DNA from: Tomocerus qinae
Lineage: Eukaryota; Arthropoda; Collembola; Entomobryomorpha; Tomoceridae
Reading direction: 5' to 3'
Length of the DNA: 64,000 nt
NCBI GenBank assembly: GCA_020055645.1
Contig: CM034548.1
Span: 21,204,001-21,268,000 of the forward strand
In this document: positions 48,301 through 59,900 of the stretch, one piece after another
Layout of the letters: every line of letters begins with the position of its first letter
Position numbering within the stretch: position 1 is the first letter of the stretch
Made by a program: the position numbers and the translations under genes
The notes under the pieces: model-generated
The model's database searches: none
What the model was told of the DNA's origin: nothing
The model's input: only the letters and a program-made list of their open reading frames with translations

Positions 48301-49958
48301 AGACTCGCCGACAGGAAACCAATTTGAAAAGTGCCACTGCCTCTTCGTCAGTGTCGACTGGAGGAAAGCAGCCTAACAGCATCATCGACTATTTGCCTCA
48401 TCTAGAGAAAAAAAGAAAAGAAAAAGACATTTCTCGAGACAAGAAACGGAAGCTGAAAAAATTCCGTAAGAGAAAGCATATTAAACTCTGAGTTGAGATT
48501 TTTATGACACATTTTAGAGAACATGTTACGAACTCGAATTCCTTTCTACTTAGATGGACATCTTTGATATCCTTTGCTTGACTAGATTTACAAAAGTTGA
48601 AAATAGTAAGGTACCTATTTAATAATACCTTAAATCGTGTCCTGGACAGAGATTCACTCAACTGTCAGCTAATCCTACTCAAAATCATTCTAAAAGTTCC
48701 TCCTATATACCTACGGCTACGTAGAATCTCTTACTATATAATTTCCAACTTACACGAGCACTTTTTCCAGCATTATTGTACTCAGAGGTGAATGATATTT
48801 GAGTGTAACTATTTAAATACATTTTTGTGTGTACAAATTCCATCCTTCTGCCTACTCTAAGCAAAATTTTAAGGACGTATTCATTTGATAGAGACATGTA
48901 AGCATTTATACACGTCTAGCATTGAAATATCTCTAGCAAATACAAAATTCTTTTATAGATAGTACAAGATTCCTCCTGGAAGGCCATATTTAATAAGTCT
49001 ATTAAGTTTAAATATACCTTTATAAACTCAAGGAGAATGATTTTGACATAGCTAAATATAGGGTACATCAACTTTTCTTTTTTTCATGCAAATTACAGAT
49101 GCAGTTCTGTATAATGTGGTATAATGTATCAGTAGGTAAACCGGACAGTATGCGTCCCACTCCCACTATACAAGAATTTACACGGTCTCACATTTGCGTA
49201 ATCTCTTCTGTAGATTGTGTAAACAACGGTCGAGTGTTGTCGCATGTCAGGGACAAGAATCCAAATGTAAATTCCTACATAAGAAACAGACCTTTACACA
49301 GTTGAGATTTTTATTTATTAGCAAGTACAACAAAGTGCACTAGCACTTATCTACTAAATATACAACTATACCAACAGGTATATTATATCTGTACTGCATA
49401 CTACAGTTACAGCATGTCTTATAATAATATTCGTAGGGTGTGTAGAGGATTCTAAAAAACAGCACACCACAATTTATTTATTTGTGCTAAGTGTAGTATA
49501 ACATTAGCATTTGTATATAGTTGACAATAATATAGATGTGATATAGTATAAGGTGGTAGGTAGTCTATGGATTTTATTTTATGATGTCCATTTACTAGTA
49601 TATGTGTATATGTGTAGTAGTTGTTTGTTTGTGGATATAGTTCATTGAACGGGAGGCGTATAATAATTCGGGAGTAAATTGTGTAGGGCAATAATGATTT
49701 GTGTCAAGACCTGATGTGAGTTGAAGTGAGTTGACATGGATTGTGTCTGTCGTAGGTTCTCCGCGTGACTGCGTCCTGTCAGAATGGTCGAGCTGGACTC
49801 CGTGCAGTAAAACTTGTGGGTTGGGAGAGATGACACGCACTCGGACGGTGATTGTACATGCCAGACGTGGCGGTCGTCCATGTCCACCGATGAAGGAGGC
49901 TAGTTGGTGTGGCTCGGCCCGGAGCAGCTGCTCCAGGTCGTACTTCAACTGGGGCTGA
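27322..49958 (+). CDS. mindin/spondin-2 paralogue A: spondin domain, basic linker and one TSP1 repeat
   Basis: Six coding exons: 27322-27547, 42896-43107, 45166-45270, 46896-47075, 48225-48465 and 49756-49958, giving 1167 nt (388 aa; human mindin is about 331). The ATG at 27322 starts a signal peptide ending near TPVSA. The spondin domain (about residues 38-245) has the family marks FPKHYPEWRPPAHWSKLVG, GRSHNESFVLFR, EFNAPPIPQGVG, VVPSPDWFIGLNSYDLC, and [19 protein letters not shown], the last including acidic metal-binding positions. Residues 246-322 form a linker ending in a Lys/Arg cluster (KKRKEK, KKRKLKKFR), a likely heparan-sulfate or matrix contact. The TSP1 repeat has WSSWTPCSKTCG with the C-mannosylation WxxWxxC pattern. 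The protein is secreted and matrix-associated; in insects and vertebrates mindins act in adhesion and immune recognition. Sequons NES and NHS lie in exon 2. Introns 1-5 are 15.3, 2.1, 1.6, 1.1 and 1.3 kb. AATAAA is at 50186-50191. Confidence 0.94.
29222..30156. mobile_element. Mutator-like (MULE-type) non-autonomous TIR element with 9-bp target-site duplication
   Basis: The element proper is 29231-30147 (917 bp), flanked on both sides by the perfect 9-bp repeat gaaatatca (29222-29230 and 30148-30156). The ends begin GGGT and finish ACCC. The inverted terminal repeats are long (about 150 bp, roughly 80-85 percent identical), sharing ctttggcagtaaaataaagt, cttttgggcaagggta and aagtacgaaaggcagta. 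Long TIRs with a 9-bp target duplication are characteristic of the Mutator superfamily. No transposase domain is present, only a 42-codon remnant. It lies in intron 1 of mindin A. Confidence 0.85.
29654..29782 (+). pseudogene. short open frame inside the TIR element, possible transposase N-terminus
   Basis: ATG followed by 41 codons (MASQLAYSSNSDTDSEIENS then basic residues INWKLLKF), ending in TAA. A Ser/Asp/Glu-rich start is common in DNA transposase N-termini and could be what remains of the autonomous parent after internal deletion. No catalytic motif is present. This is inference only. Confidence 0.35.
30741..30800. repeat. short perfect hairpin
   Basis: gcgataggctagcg and cgcagtagcctatcg form an 11-13 bp nearly perfect stem with a loop of about 20 bp. 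It is located in intron 1 of mindin A. Function unknown. Confidence 0.45.
32358..32384. repeat. (CTAT)n microsatellite
   Basis: About six tetranucleotide units, ctatctatctatctat with one variant ccat unit at the left. Located in intron 1 of mindin A. Confidence 0.85.
34421..34513 (+). pseudogene. exon-like coding fragment a, unassigned, in mindin A intron 1
   Basis: Preceded by a good acceptor (TTACTAAT branch-like sequence, then CATTTTGTAG). The frame starts RILEDVAGFSGSIVDVDIGQ and ends FSAAELKK before TAA at 34505-34507, followed by Tyr-Lys and a donor-like AAG|GTAGGA. The composition is strongly protein-like compared with the surrounding AT-rich DNA. The stop just before the donor suggests either a terminal exon or a decayed internal exon. 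The family is not recognised. Confidence 0.4.
36345..36445 (+). pseudogene. exon-like coding fragment b, unassigned, in mindin A intron 1
   Basis: Bounded by acceptor TTCTTATATAG and a perfect donor GTAAGT (36446). In the middle frame it encodes KIKMLCHDHDIPLIHPKVQG then YLEKLNEAISLSN. Entry phase is 2 and exit phase 1. It does not join in phase to fragment a, so either a further exon is missing or the locus is decayed. The two may belong to one nested gene or an old gene copy. No family recognised. Confidence 0.42.
43108..45165 (+). other. mindin A intron 2
   Basis: Donor AGA|GTAGGA (weak) and acceptor TTTTGCAAG, phase 0. The open frame of exon 2 reads on for 90 codons into the intron before a stop; this is read-through, not coding. 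No other feature seen. Confidence 0.6.
45271..46895 (+). other. mindin A intron 3, with a (GTA)n microsatellite
   Basis: Donor GAG|GTGAGT and acceptor GAGTAG, phase 0. It contains gtagtagtagtagtagtg at about 45896-45914 and a short block of repeated cctagcct words at about 45745-45810. No exon found. Confidence 0.6.
47076..48224 (+). other. mindin A intron 4
   Basis: Donor AAG|GTACGA and acceptor TATTGTAG, phase 0. AT-rich; nothing further recognised. Confidence 0.6.
48466..49755 (+). other. mindin A intron 5, retention would give a TSP1-less protein
   Basis: Phase-1 intron from C|GTAAGA to TCGTAG. If it is retained, translation continues for only seven more residues (KRKHIKL) to a stop at 48489-48491. 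This gives a secreted form ending in the basic cluster, without the thrombospondin repeat. Confidence 0.6.
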
Positions 49959-52462
49959 AGTGGGAATGCTGGGACGGTGCCCGTAGGTCCTTGTCGGTCA
50001 ACCCTCGTCACTCGTCGACATTTATTTATTGTATTTCTTTGCACTTAATGTTCTTGGTTGCTTTGTGGTGTGATGTGACGTGCTTGGGGAGGGAAGAGTG
50101 ACGTTGGAGAGGACTGGATTTGATAGTGATAGCCACAAGAGGCAAACACTCGTTATCTAGAGGCTTTATATACATACTATACACTAATAAATAATGAATA
50201 TTACTTGTACTATTTAAATACATATTATTATACATACCTACACTAGAGACAGATTTACTTATGTATACATATACTTATATAAACATAAATATCATAGCTT
50301 AATATATAATATATATTATGATTCCAGGACATTAGCTGCCGAGCCATTGCTACTATGTTATTATGTTACTTAGAATTACTACAATAAAAGATTCGAATGG
50401 CAAACAAACTCATCCACAGGGCTTCTCCTGTTCATAAATACCAACTTTCATTTCCATACTCAAGTCCCATACAGGAAATACAAACATTACACCAGAAAAT
50501 AAATCTGCATATCATAATCATAAGCAACCTACAGTATAATATACTGGTTCAGTATTTCTCGAAATTAATTTTTGTAGTATATACTTGGAAATATATATAA
50601 AATTGTTTTAGGCCAAGTTTTAGGATTCCTTTACATTCTCTACTGTAAATCTATTTTCTTGGAAGTGTATTCAGTATTCAGTCAGAATAATATATCGTCA
50701 TTGATTTACAACTCTGTTCACAAGAGTTCATTTCCTTAGGGATTCTTTCCATGCTCTTTACTTTGTTGCTACTTTGTTGAGTATTACAATTAGGAACAAC
50801 CCTGTACGTTGCTATCGCTTGGTCGTTAATTTATTTATGTCCTACAACTTGGCACTTGCATTAATAAGCACTGCAACTTACAACTGTTGTGATTTAATGG
50901 GATGAAATGAACCTAAGTTGATGAAAACCACATAAGTAGGTATGCACTGCAACAATGCCATTTCCTCTCATTCACAAAGACTAAAGCAAAACAATCGTAA
51001 ACACAAGCTGCACAAAAAATCAATATTTAACAGAGGCTATCTTGAGTAATGTACTTTGATCGGGAGCTTTTGTCCTGATCATATTATGCATCTTTGGCAA
51101 TATTCCAAAGCGATTCTTCCCAAAATGGTAAATCTTGTGTGGTAAATGGACTTTTTTCCTTTTTAGCATTAAATTAATACTGAAATGTTGACAGGATTTA
51201 CATGCAGCAGCCCAAAAATTACAATTTACCAATAATTGCATGAGAATCAATCTTTAAATTGTATGTCTACCTTAATATTTGCATTGATAAGTTATCTATT
51301 CTATTATTTGAATATACAAGGTATACCCAATGAAACTATTCCACACATTATAGCTTATAATTTGACATTTTACTCGATTGTGTTCGCATCATAAGTTCGT
51401 TGCAAAGGTTATTTTGCCACTTTTCTCAACTTTTTTCTTGTCGTGACATTTTAACATAAGATTTGCCATTATTGGGGTGAAGTGCATCTTTGGGTAAGCA
51501 TACTATTTGTAATAGCATGCAGTTTGAAGGTAGGTTGGGACATGAAGTGTGTAGAGTCGTACAATAGCATTTAAGATTCTGAGAGCCAAGTTATGGATTT
51601 GAGTTGCACTACCTACTAGCGATCAAATTCCCTAAAATATAGTGATGGTAGTTAAGCACGTGAATAATGTACGCATTATACGCATAAGTCACAGCCCACT
51701 CACAAATAAATATGTATTCTTACAATAATAATTTGGGATTAATGACATGATGACCTATGTTATTCTAGCTAAAGTGTAGTAATGCTGTTTCTGAGTAACT
51801 CTTGTGACTTTATACGTAGAAAATACATAACTATCTATTTACATGGAATTATGAGACATTTTTTAGTATGTGCCATTTTGATAAGCAAATAATATGTTGC
51901 AATGTATTTAGATGTAGTAATGATTGAGTGTTATAATATAGTGAGACAATCTTTTAGTTATATGTACACATCGGGTATTGTTTATTGGTTGAATATATTA
52001 ATAATAACTATAACTATCCATGAATATATTTGTAATGGTAGATTACACAATTAGAAGGTATTTTAGTGTTTAAGAAGATAATAATTTGAAAACGTATTGG
52101 TGACGAACTGTAAGTAGCATTTCTACACAACGTGTTTGTAATTACTATAGTGTCGGTAGGTATTGCAGCAGGAGTTCTGTTTGGTTGGTGTTACATAATA
52201 AAGATAGAACCAAGTTATTTAATTTTGGATGGAGTATAATAATAATATGTGTAAAATAAGGACGAGAGATAATTAATGTAATTTAATGTACGTAATATGT
52301 AATTATAATGGAGCAAAAGCAATAGTTGTGCTGGCACGTCTAATTTCCGAAGTTATGTTATTCCGAAGTGAACGTTAACTCCGAGATCATGAATAAATAC
52401 AATAATTGATGTGGAGCCATGTGACTCCATGCATCTTAAATGGCGATAAAGTCTCTTCTCCT
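49959..52462. other. intergenic between the convergent mindin genes
   Basis: 2.5 kb separate the two stop codons. A plus-strand AATAAA at 50186-50191 may end mindin A. No other gene is seen. Long 3' UTRs from both genes would overlap here. Confidence 0.5.
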
Positions 52463-55400
52463 CTACCAGTCGAAATAGTTTTGTCGGCAGTCCCGAGCGG
52501 AGCTACAAAGTCTTTTATCCGTCAGAGATGGGCATTGAGCTCCTCCGCCTCTGGGATGATTGATGATATATCGGTTACGATGTTGCTCTCCGAATCCACA
52601 AAGTGCTGAGCATTCGGACCACTCAGACCAATGGCTTAGACTGCAGTCCCGAGAGCGACTTCCTCCTAAACACACAAATTTGCATTATCTCACCAGATAA
52701 CTTGAATTTGCATGCCAACACCCCATAACAGACTCCGGTGGAGCCTCATATGAAAAAATAAAACAACCCTCCTGACACATTTCATATATCTAGGGAGAGA
52801 GTTGTAGTCATGTCAATGTCTTGTTACAGATACATACATATGTTATATATGTACACATAAATTCTTCACCCAAATGTCCCAATCACTCTTTGTCAGATAC
52901 TTTAGCGAAGCTTTTCCGTATGCACACACACAAAGTAGCTTATAGAGCCTGAGACTGCACGATCTGCATCTCCAACAAATATTCCTCAATTCCCTTATTC
53001 CCTAACCCATCTCAGTTGCGAGTTGCTGTGCGCAGTAGACAGGGACTTCCCTCATACTACAAAACTCTTTTCCTACAAAATACAGCTATTTATTTCTAAC
53101 AGAATCGCCAGGATGGCATACAAATGGCTACACATGCACAGTTGTTCGTTTTATTTGTAGTGATAGAAATTGTATAGGGACCTTTTGATTTGCGGTAGCG
53201 TTTTTTCTTGGAAGATCTCAATGACCCTTCGTCTCCTTCCCGAGGATCAGCAATCTCATTCAACTCATTGCCTATATCATTGCTATCTATGTCATCCAGG
53301 AGGTTAGACAATGGCTCCAATCCATTTTCCTCCGTTGTCAGTCCCGGTGAAGTTGCCCATAAAGAGTACTCCTTCAGCTAACGTTTCATTAAACAAATAC
53401 AAAATCAACTTTCAAGGTTTTCCTTTCATCGCATCATTTTCAGGGAAAAGACAAAGCTCTGTTCTTATTTTTTGAATATATTCCTATATCACTTAAGCAT
53501 CACTATACTTACACTCTACCTATTTATTTAGACTCAACTCACTAGAGATATCCAATTGTCCCTGTTACATCTCTTCCACGACTCTCTCATCGTCTGTTAC
53601 CCGTTCTGATCATATTATTCCAAAAGGCTCTCTCTTCCTCTAGCTAGATAAAGACACCTACCCAGCAATGTTTTCTTTTGTGCATGATAAATTTCAGAGA
53701 CTGCATACACACAGCTCCTGAAATATCTACACCCGGACACACTTACCACTTGAATATAGTACAGAGATGCTATTTAGTGTATCTTTTATCTATCTAGAGA
53801 GAGAGAGAGAATGTCTATGCAGCCAGATACTTTTGGCATCTACAATGAGCATCTCATTGTTACGTATAAATACAACTGTGCACTGTAAATATTTTACATC
53901 TGGTGCAATTTAGAACAATTTAGCTTTGAGAATAGCTTTAGAATTCAAATTAGTGTAAGGAAAGGAGTAAGTAGGACTAGTAATAGATACCAGAAGAGTC
54001 TAACCTTTGCTTCTCATTGTTAGTGAACAGACAAAAGTTGGTATTGGGTAGGTAATAATATCTGTATTCTGATTCTGGCTTGCCACTCCTGAATTAGTTT
54101 GAGTGTGAGCGTAGAAAATATAAAAGGAGGCAGTATAATGGCTGAATGGGATGAGATATAGTAGATAATCTATTGCTGTTAGAACAGAATGACATCATTA
54201 TCATAAGGGATTCAAGGCAATGAATGTGTCCGTCGTATGCATTCATGAATGAATTCGAATGAATGAATGAATGAATGAATAAATGGATGAGTGGAGTAGA
54301 AGTAGACTACCTACTATATCAAATGAATGGAGAGTGAATGGGATCATCAACCAACGTAAATAAGTAAGTAACATTAGTAAGTATCTTAGTAGCTCCTTCA
54401 AATAATATCATACACATGTGTACTTACTCACATCAAAGCCTTGCATTATTGTACATCTGTGTATTTCTACTATGCCTGCTTACTTTGTACATACACACTA
54501 CTAACTACAATGAAAGGAAGAGAGAGAGCACAGTGGGAGTATTGTGCAGCAGAATCTTCATCATCATAATATGCATTGCCTAGTGCTATAATATACTAAG
54601 AAAGAAAGACAAGTGAGTTGCAGAGATCGAGTGAGTATGTATACAAAATAATAGGACCCTATGTGTATGTATGTGTCTGGCGAGAACTGCGAACATAATA
54701 ATAATATTATGGTGTGAGGCTAAATGATAAATGGAAGGCTTAAGTGAGAAAGGACATAACAAGACAAGCCTAATCTCAACTGCGAAAGCATGTGCACTAG
54801 GAGTTGTCGTGCAGAGATTATGTTTCTGTATCTGCTTATCAAGCTAAGAGAAAAACAGAGCGAGGAAGATTGATAAGGAGGAACGAGAATTGGTGCTTAT
54901 CAACTTTAACGAAGGTGAACGTGGCCATGGGCTTGTTGCGCGTCCGCTCTGGATAATGGAAAGAATGTGCTGGATGGAGAATGGCATTGTGGATGTGGTA
55001 GATGGCCTCTTGAGGAACCGTCGGCCAGTTCGGAGAAGTGAATGTGAACCCGTTGTCCGTCCCTGAGTCTATCGGATCCACCTGTGTAAACAATTTGAGA
55101 TGAGACTACTACGGGTGAGGGAGAATCACTTGAGATCGTCGGAGGAGACACTCTGTCTCTCACACACACTCAAATGAATGCAAGGCGAAGGTTGTCAAAC
55201 TCAAGTGCATTCTCTACCACTCATCATCACACCATCATCAAATATTATATAGTTTTGACACGGAGACAAATGTCATCCAATTCTCTATTACATCAATGGC
55301 TATTGTTTCGATCCACTCGCTCCCCATGCAAAGGTCAACACTGTCGACTCCTACAAACCAGTCCGGCGACGGAACGATCCTAGCCACCAAAGACACCTGT

Positions 55401-56996
55401 TGCCATCATAAAATTATTATCATCAACTCGTTTACATTATCATATACATATACTTATACTTTATCTTTACCACACACACACATCCAATTCACAAGACCCA
55501 GACACCTCTCCAATAATACAATACCATCCATCTCAACTGCCTACTCTCAAACATATCCCACTTGCTTGCTACAAAACAACCCAAGCAACTAAACTAATCG
55601 GTTCAAATGCCAACCAAATTAGGCAAGGAATTTCCCACTCCAGCAGTAGCAAATTACCATAGGATTCTCTTTGCATTCATACGCTACATTAGTCTATAGT
55701 AATTCTATATACATATAATGCCTGTATATTGCAGTTGACACAATTAAACTAGAAGAATTATTGTTAAATAACTATTTACAATACTAAATAACAATATTTA
55801 AGAACTGATTTGGCATGGACTCACTTTAGGATGTTTTCCGTCCACAAAGAATTGGGTCTCGGTGTGCCCCACTCCTTGGAGGATCGGTGGGGCATTGAAA
55901 GCGTCGTAAACTCCAGTGCTCCCCTGAGAAAATTCATCTAAGATGTCAGAGGAGGAGATTTCTGCAAATTTCTTGAGTCCCTCAGATGCCATGCCACCGA
56001 TGCGGTAGAGACTGTACGATGAGTTGTGAGACCTACCTGAAGTGAAGCAAATCAAACTTACATTCACAATAGTACAAGCAATATTCTTATATGTGTGTAG
56101 GTAGTGGAGTGGAGGGTGGGTATTAAGTGTGAGCTAAGCTCCTCGTTTTTTATTTCTATTGTAAACGACAAAAGTCCATAAAAGTACATGCACTGAGAAG
56201 TCAGAACGGAACGTGACACAACAGAGAGAGAGAGAGCATAATATTATACTATAATATAGAAGGTAGGTACTTATGTATGGAATAACTCCACAAAACGAAC
56301 AGAATTGATGGCACAAATACAAAAACTTGTGGCTTGACACAGTGTTGATTTGTGGCCAAAGGATTGTTTACATATTTATGCACTAATGGAGTGGATGTTA
56401 TTTGTTTTCTTGATATGCATTTTGGGATCTATGTGAGATATTTTGCACGTTGCAAATGCGACAAGTTCACATCTGGTCACCGTAAGGTGAAAAGCAATTG
56501 AAAAGACACATGGTGTGTGTGTGTGTATTTGCAAGTGTGAGTTATGTCTCATTATTATATACATATTATATCTATGTGTGTGTGCACGTACTATATATAT
56601 AGTAAGTATACTAGGTAGTTAATGTTTGTAAACAGATCTATTTATTTGTGGCAATATAGTAGCTATATAGGATGTATTTGCAATAGCCAAGTTTAAGTAT
56701 ATAGATTGTATTAAATATTATATTAGATTTATAGGGAGATAGGGTGACTCCGTTTCTCTAGGTATATACGTTATTTAGAGAATTTGTAGTACATGCGAAA
56801 TGGAGCACAGACCTACTAGTTTGGACCACTGAGCCGGCGGTCGAAACTCTGGGTATTGTTTTGGAAAGAGATCTCTGGACCAGTGAGTCTTCATGGACAC
56901 ATGATAAAGGACGAGTCTATCTGGTGAGCACTGAAGACGAACACCGGGCACTGAGAAGAATGCAAAGAAGGCGACGAGCCACAGAGAATTGGACAT
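52463..56996 (-). CDS. mindin/spondin-2 paralogue B: spondin domain, basic linker and one TSP1 repeat
   Basis: Six coding exons on the minus strand: 56996-56813, 56036-55825, 55396-55292, 55081-54905, 53377-53182 and 52665-52463, totalling 1077 nt (358 aa). The ATG at 56996 ([18 protein letters not shown]) begins a signal peptide. Spondin-domain motifs are [64 protein letters not shown], and [19 protein letters not shown]. Exon 5 is acidic ([20 protein letters not shown]), then basic (KKKRYRKSK). Exon 6 is the TSP1 repeat with [14 protein letters not shown] and six cysteines. Exons 2, 3 and 6 have exactly the lengths of the A counterparts (212, 105, 203 nt) and all phases agree. Several donors are weak (GTCTGT, GTTGAT, GTCCCT). 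The exon 5 end was chosen because G|GTCCCT joins in phase to the TSP1 acceptor TTTAG|GA. Tail to tail with paralogue A. Confidence 0.93.
53183..54904 (-). other. mindin B exon 5 and intron 4, with simple repeats
   Basis: Exon 5 occupies 53377-53182 and the intron 54904-53378. Within the intron are a (GA)n tract at about 53801-53815 and a (GAAT)n microsatellite at about 54243-54285. Nothing else was recognised. Confidence 0.5.
54246..54285. repeat. (GAAT)n microsatellite
   Basis: gaatgaatgaatgaatgaat run preceded by an imperfect unit and followed by aaatggatga. Located in mindin B intron 4. Confidence 0.85.
56222..56237. repeat. (GA)n dinucleotide tract
   Basis: agagagagagagag at about 56222-56237, in mindin B intron 1. 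It is close to a (GT)n run (about 56512-56527). Confidence 0.7.
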
Positions 56997-59900
56997 GATG
57001 CTGAGGACAAGGCAGAGTGAGTTGTGGTGGCCGTCGTCGATTGCAAAATGATTCACGTCACAAGGAGACTCACGTGCACTGGGAACTGAGCAAAATTTTT
57101 GTCCACATTGAGCTTCTTATATGAGCACCGAAATCTATTTTTTGTAGTAGTGTAGGCAAAAGGCAGAAGTGAGGAAATGGTGGGCGACAAGAGACTCTAT
57201 CATGCTCAGCTCACGGAATATTATGGAAGGGTTAGTGACGAGGAAACGAGTGGATCGCTCGGATCATCAGCACCAACACCATTATCATCATCATATCATA
57301 ATCTTCTAGTTCTCTGGTTTGGATTGGCTTCTTCATCTTTAGATTGGTTCGGCCCAGACAACACACACACACACAACTGTACTACTATATACTACTATAT
57401 TATATTACTATATAGATCCCTAGTACAAATAAGTATATTCTCTTTTACACGGCTGCTTGAGAAGATCCCATCTCAGATCGAATTTAGTATAATTCAACGC
57501 AACTAGCTAAGTAGTCAGTGAGGGCAGTAGTGAGTAAAGTAAGTAGCTCATTGAATGGATGGAGTCACGCAGATAGCTAAGGAACGATGTCCATGCATAT
57601 GGAAAGAGCGTGCATGCAGATGATGTCCAAGGCCCCGCTCCTTCTAAGGAAACCAGAGACTTAGCAGCCGAGTCTAGGTTCTTGACCTTCTTCACTTCAG
57701 CAGTCGACACAAAAACAGCTAATTGCTGGTCGACGGAAGTGAATTCTCTTCCGGCCCCGTCTCACAATCAATTCATGTCACTCACTCAGAATAATTGTCT
57801 ACCTCAGAGGAGAATATTCCGCCTCCTCCCCAACCAAATCTCACTCACTCACTCAGAATTCAATCAAAGGAGAGACAGGAGTCAGCCAGTGAGCCAGACA
57901 AAACAAACATGATAATCGCATGGGTCTGTCCAGAAGAATCTTTTATGTAATTACATATGATAATCATTAGGAACAACAAGGCTCAGTGGCTGAGCAAATA
58001 GCAATTCTGTGCAGGTGTGCAAATATGCAACTTGTCAAAGTCAATAAGTCACTCAGATGTCGACTCCACGTCCACATTACGTCTACTTTAGTGAGAGCTC
58101 TGCCAAAACGATATTTTAACTACTAAGCTGGCGAGGATTCCATTCGCTTCACTTGCCTGACTTACTTTACGATTAACTTATCGTTAGCTTACTTAATGTA
58201 ACTGAGCTCAGCCTCACCACTGCCTCACGCCAATTTGTCTTCTTCTATTTGTGGCTGATGTCTAATTGCAAATTCACAAATTGTATATCTTATAGTGCAG
58301 ACAACTATATCAATACATTATCAACCACATTCTGACATGGATGAGTGCTCTAGTATATTAAGTCATTATCTGTACTACTCATAATGTATGTGTATGCAAG
58401 GCTGTGGCTGTGTAAATAGATCATTTATTACTACATAGTAGTCCATAGTTGTAGTAGGTACTTGGCCTGTGTATACACAGTACCTACTCAGCATAATGTA
58501 TAAAGATGCATTATATATTATTATTATGTAGGAGGATCTTATTATGTTAGGTTATGAATGATATACGACTCCTTACGATCTGTAGGTATTTGTGTTAATA
58601 TATAATATCCACTACCACGTAAAAACTTTTACTCTTTTATTACTCTGTAGGATTGCAGAATAAGTACAAATAGGTTATCCCATACATTCTTTCCTATACC
58701 TACGCAATGCAAGTTTATATTATTAGTACATGTACCTATTTACGATTCACCAGAAATAGACACATTTAGCTTCTTCTAACTCAAGATTACTTTCATTTTT
58801 AGTTCATACTATTCAAGTACATAGTTAATGCCTTGAGAAAAGATGTTATCGCTCAAACATTCAATTATTAGGCATCATTAAAATCTTACTTTCAAATAAA
58901 CTGGCATATCTGCTCCTTATTTCACTACTTTCTTCAAAAACAAGGAAATTGAACTCAATTTTCATATTTTGGGCCCAATGAGCTGTAAAAGTGGAATTCC
59001 AGCCCTACAAATTGTTATACTAGAATTCAGAAACATGAGACCAGATTGTCAATAAGAGTCATATTACTATACAGTCTGCTTGCGTCAACTTGTCTGGTCA
59101 ATCTACTGACTCTCTAGGTATCCAAGTATTTCAATCTAGTCACCTTGTATGATTTAATATTCAGCATTTGATTGTATCCATAAATAATATTGTGGATAGT
59201 AGTGCATGGATCTGTACGTGAGGTGGTTTTAGCAGTCAATGATTGGATATTGAATCGCAGTCCTTGATGACATTTTGTGAGAGGACTAACGGAGACCATA
59301 GACCACACACTGACATGAGACAAAGTTACATTGGCATGCAATTCTGTGCGGAAAAGTTGTCGCTGTGTTGTAGGCCAGTCAGCAAGACTGTGACTCATGT
59401 CATGTTTCATTTCAAGTCGCAGCCTTAACTCAATTTATTCTGATCTGACTGATCATGAGTTTAACGATAAGTTACTTTCCTTTATATCCGTTAAACAAGG
59501 ACATAAATGTTTGCATTGCAATTGCAAATTGGGCGAATTATATTTGTAAATGCTGTCTCGACGCTCCATACATAACTTACTGATGCAAGTAACGAACCTA
59601 CCCCAATATGTACTACTCTCTCTCTCTGACATTCAAAAAGTAGATTTGTCTTCTCTCTCACATCTAAGTTAATTACGTATTTACATAATCAATCTCCTTG
59701 AATACAGCAGACATAATTGGCAAAGCAATGCTATGCACAAACCAGACATACTACAAATAGTGTAAGACCAGGGTTAATTTATTTCTTGATATGCAAGTCC
59801 TGTCGTGCACTAGTCGTCTGCTAAATTTCACTTATCATCTCAACCACTTGCCCAATGCTATTATATGCACAGAAATATTAAGCACCCGCGTCAGTGTCCT

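Noticed and set aside
57177..57912. Open frames 5' of mindin B
   Set aside because: Both strands are open in overlapping places, no domain or splice framework; probably promoter or 5' UTR DNA.
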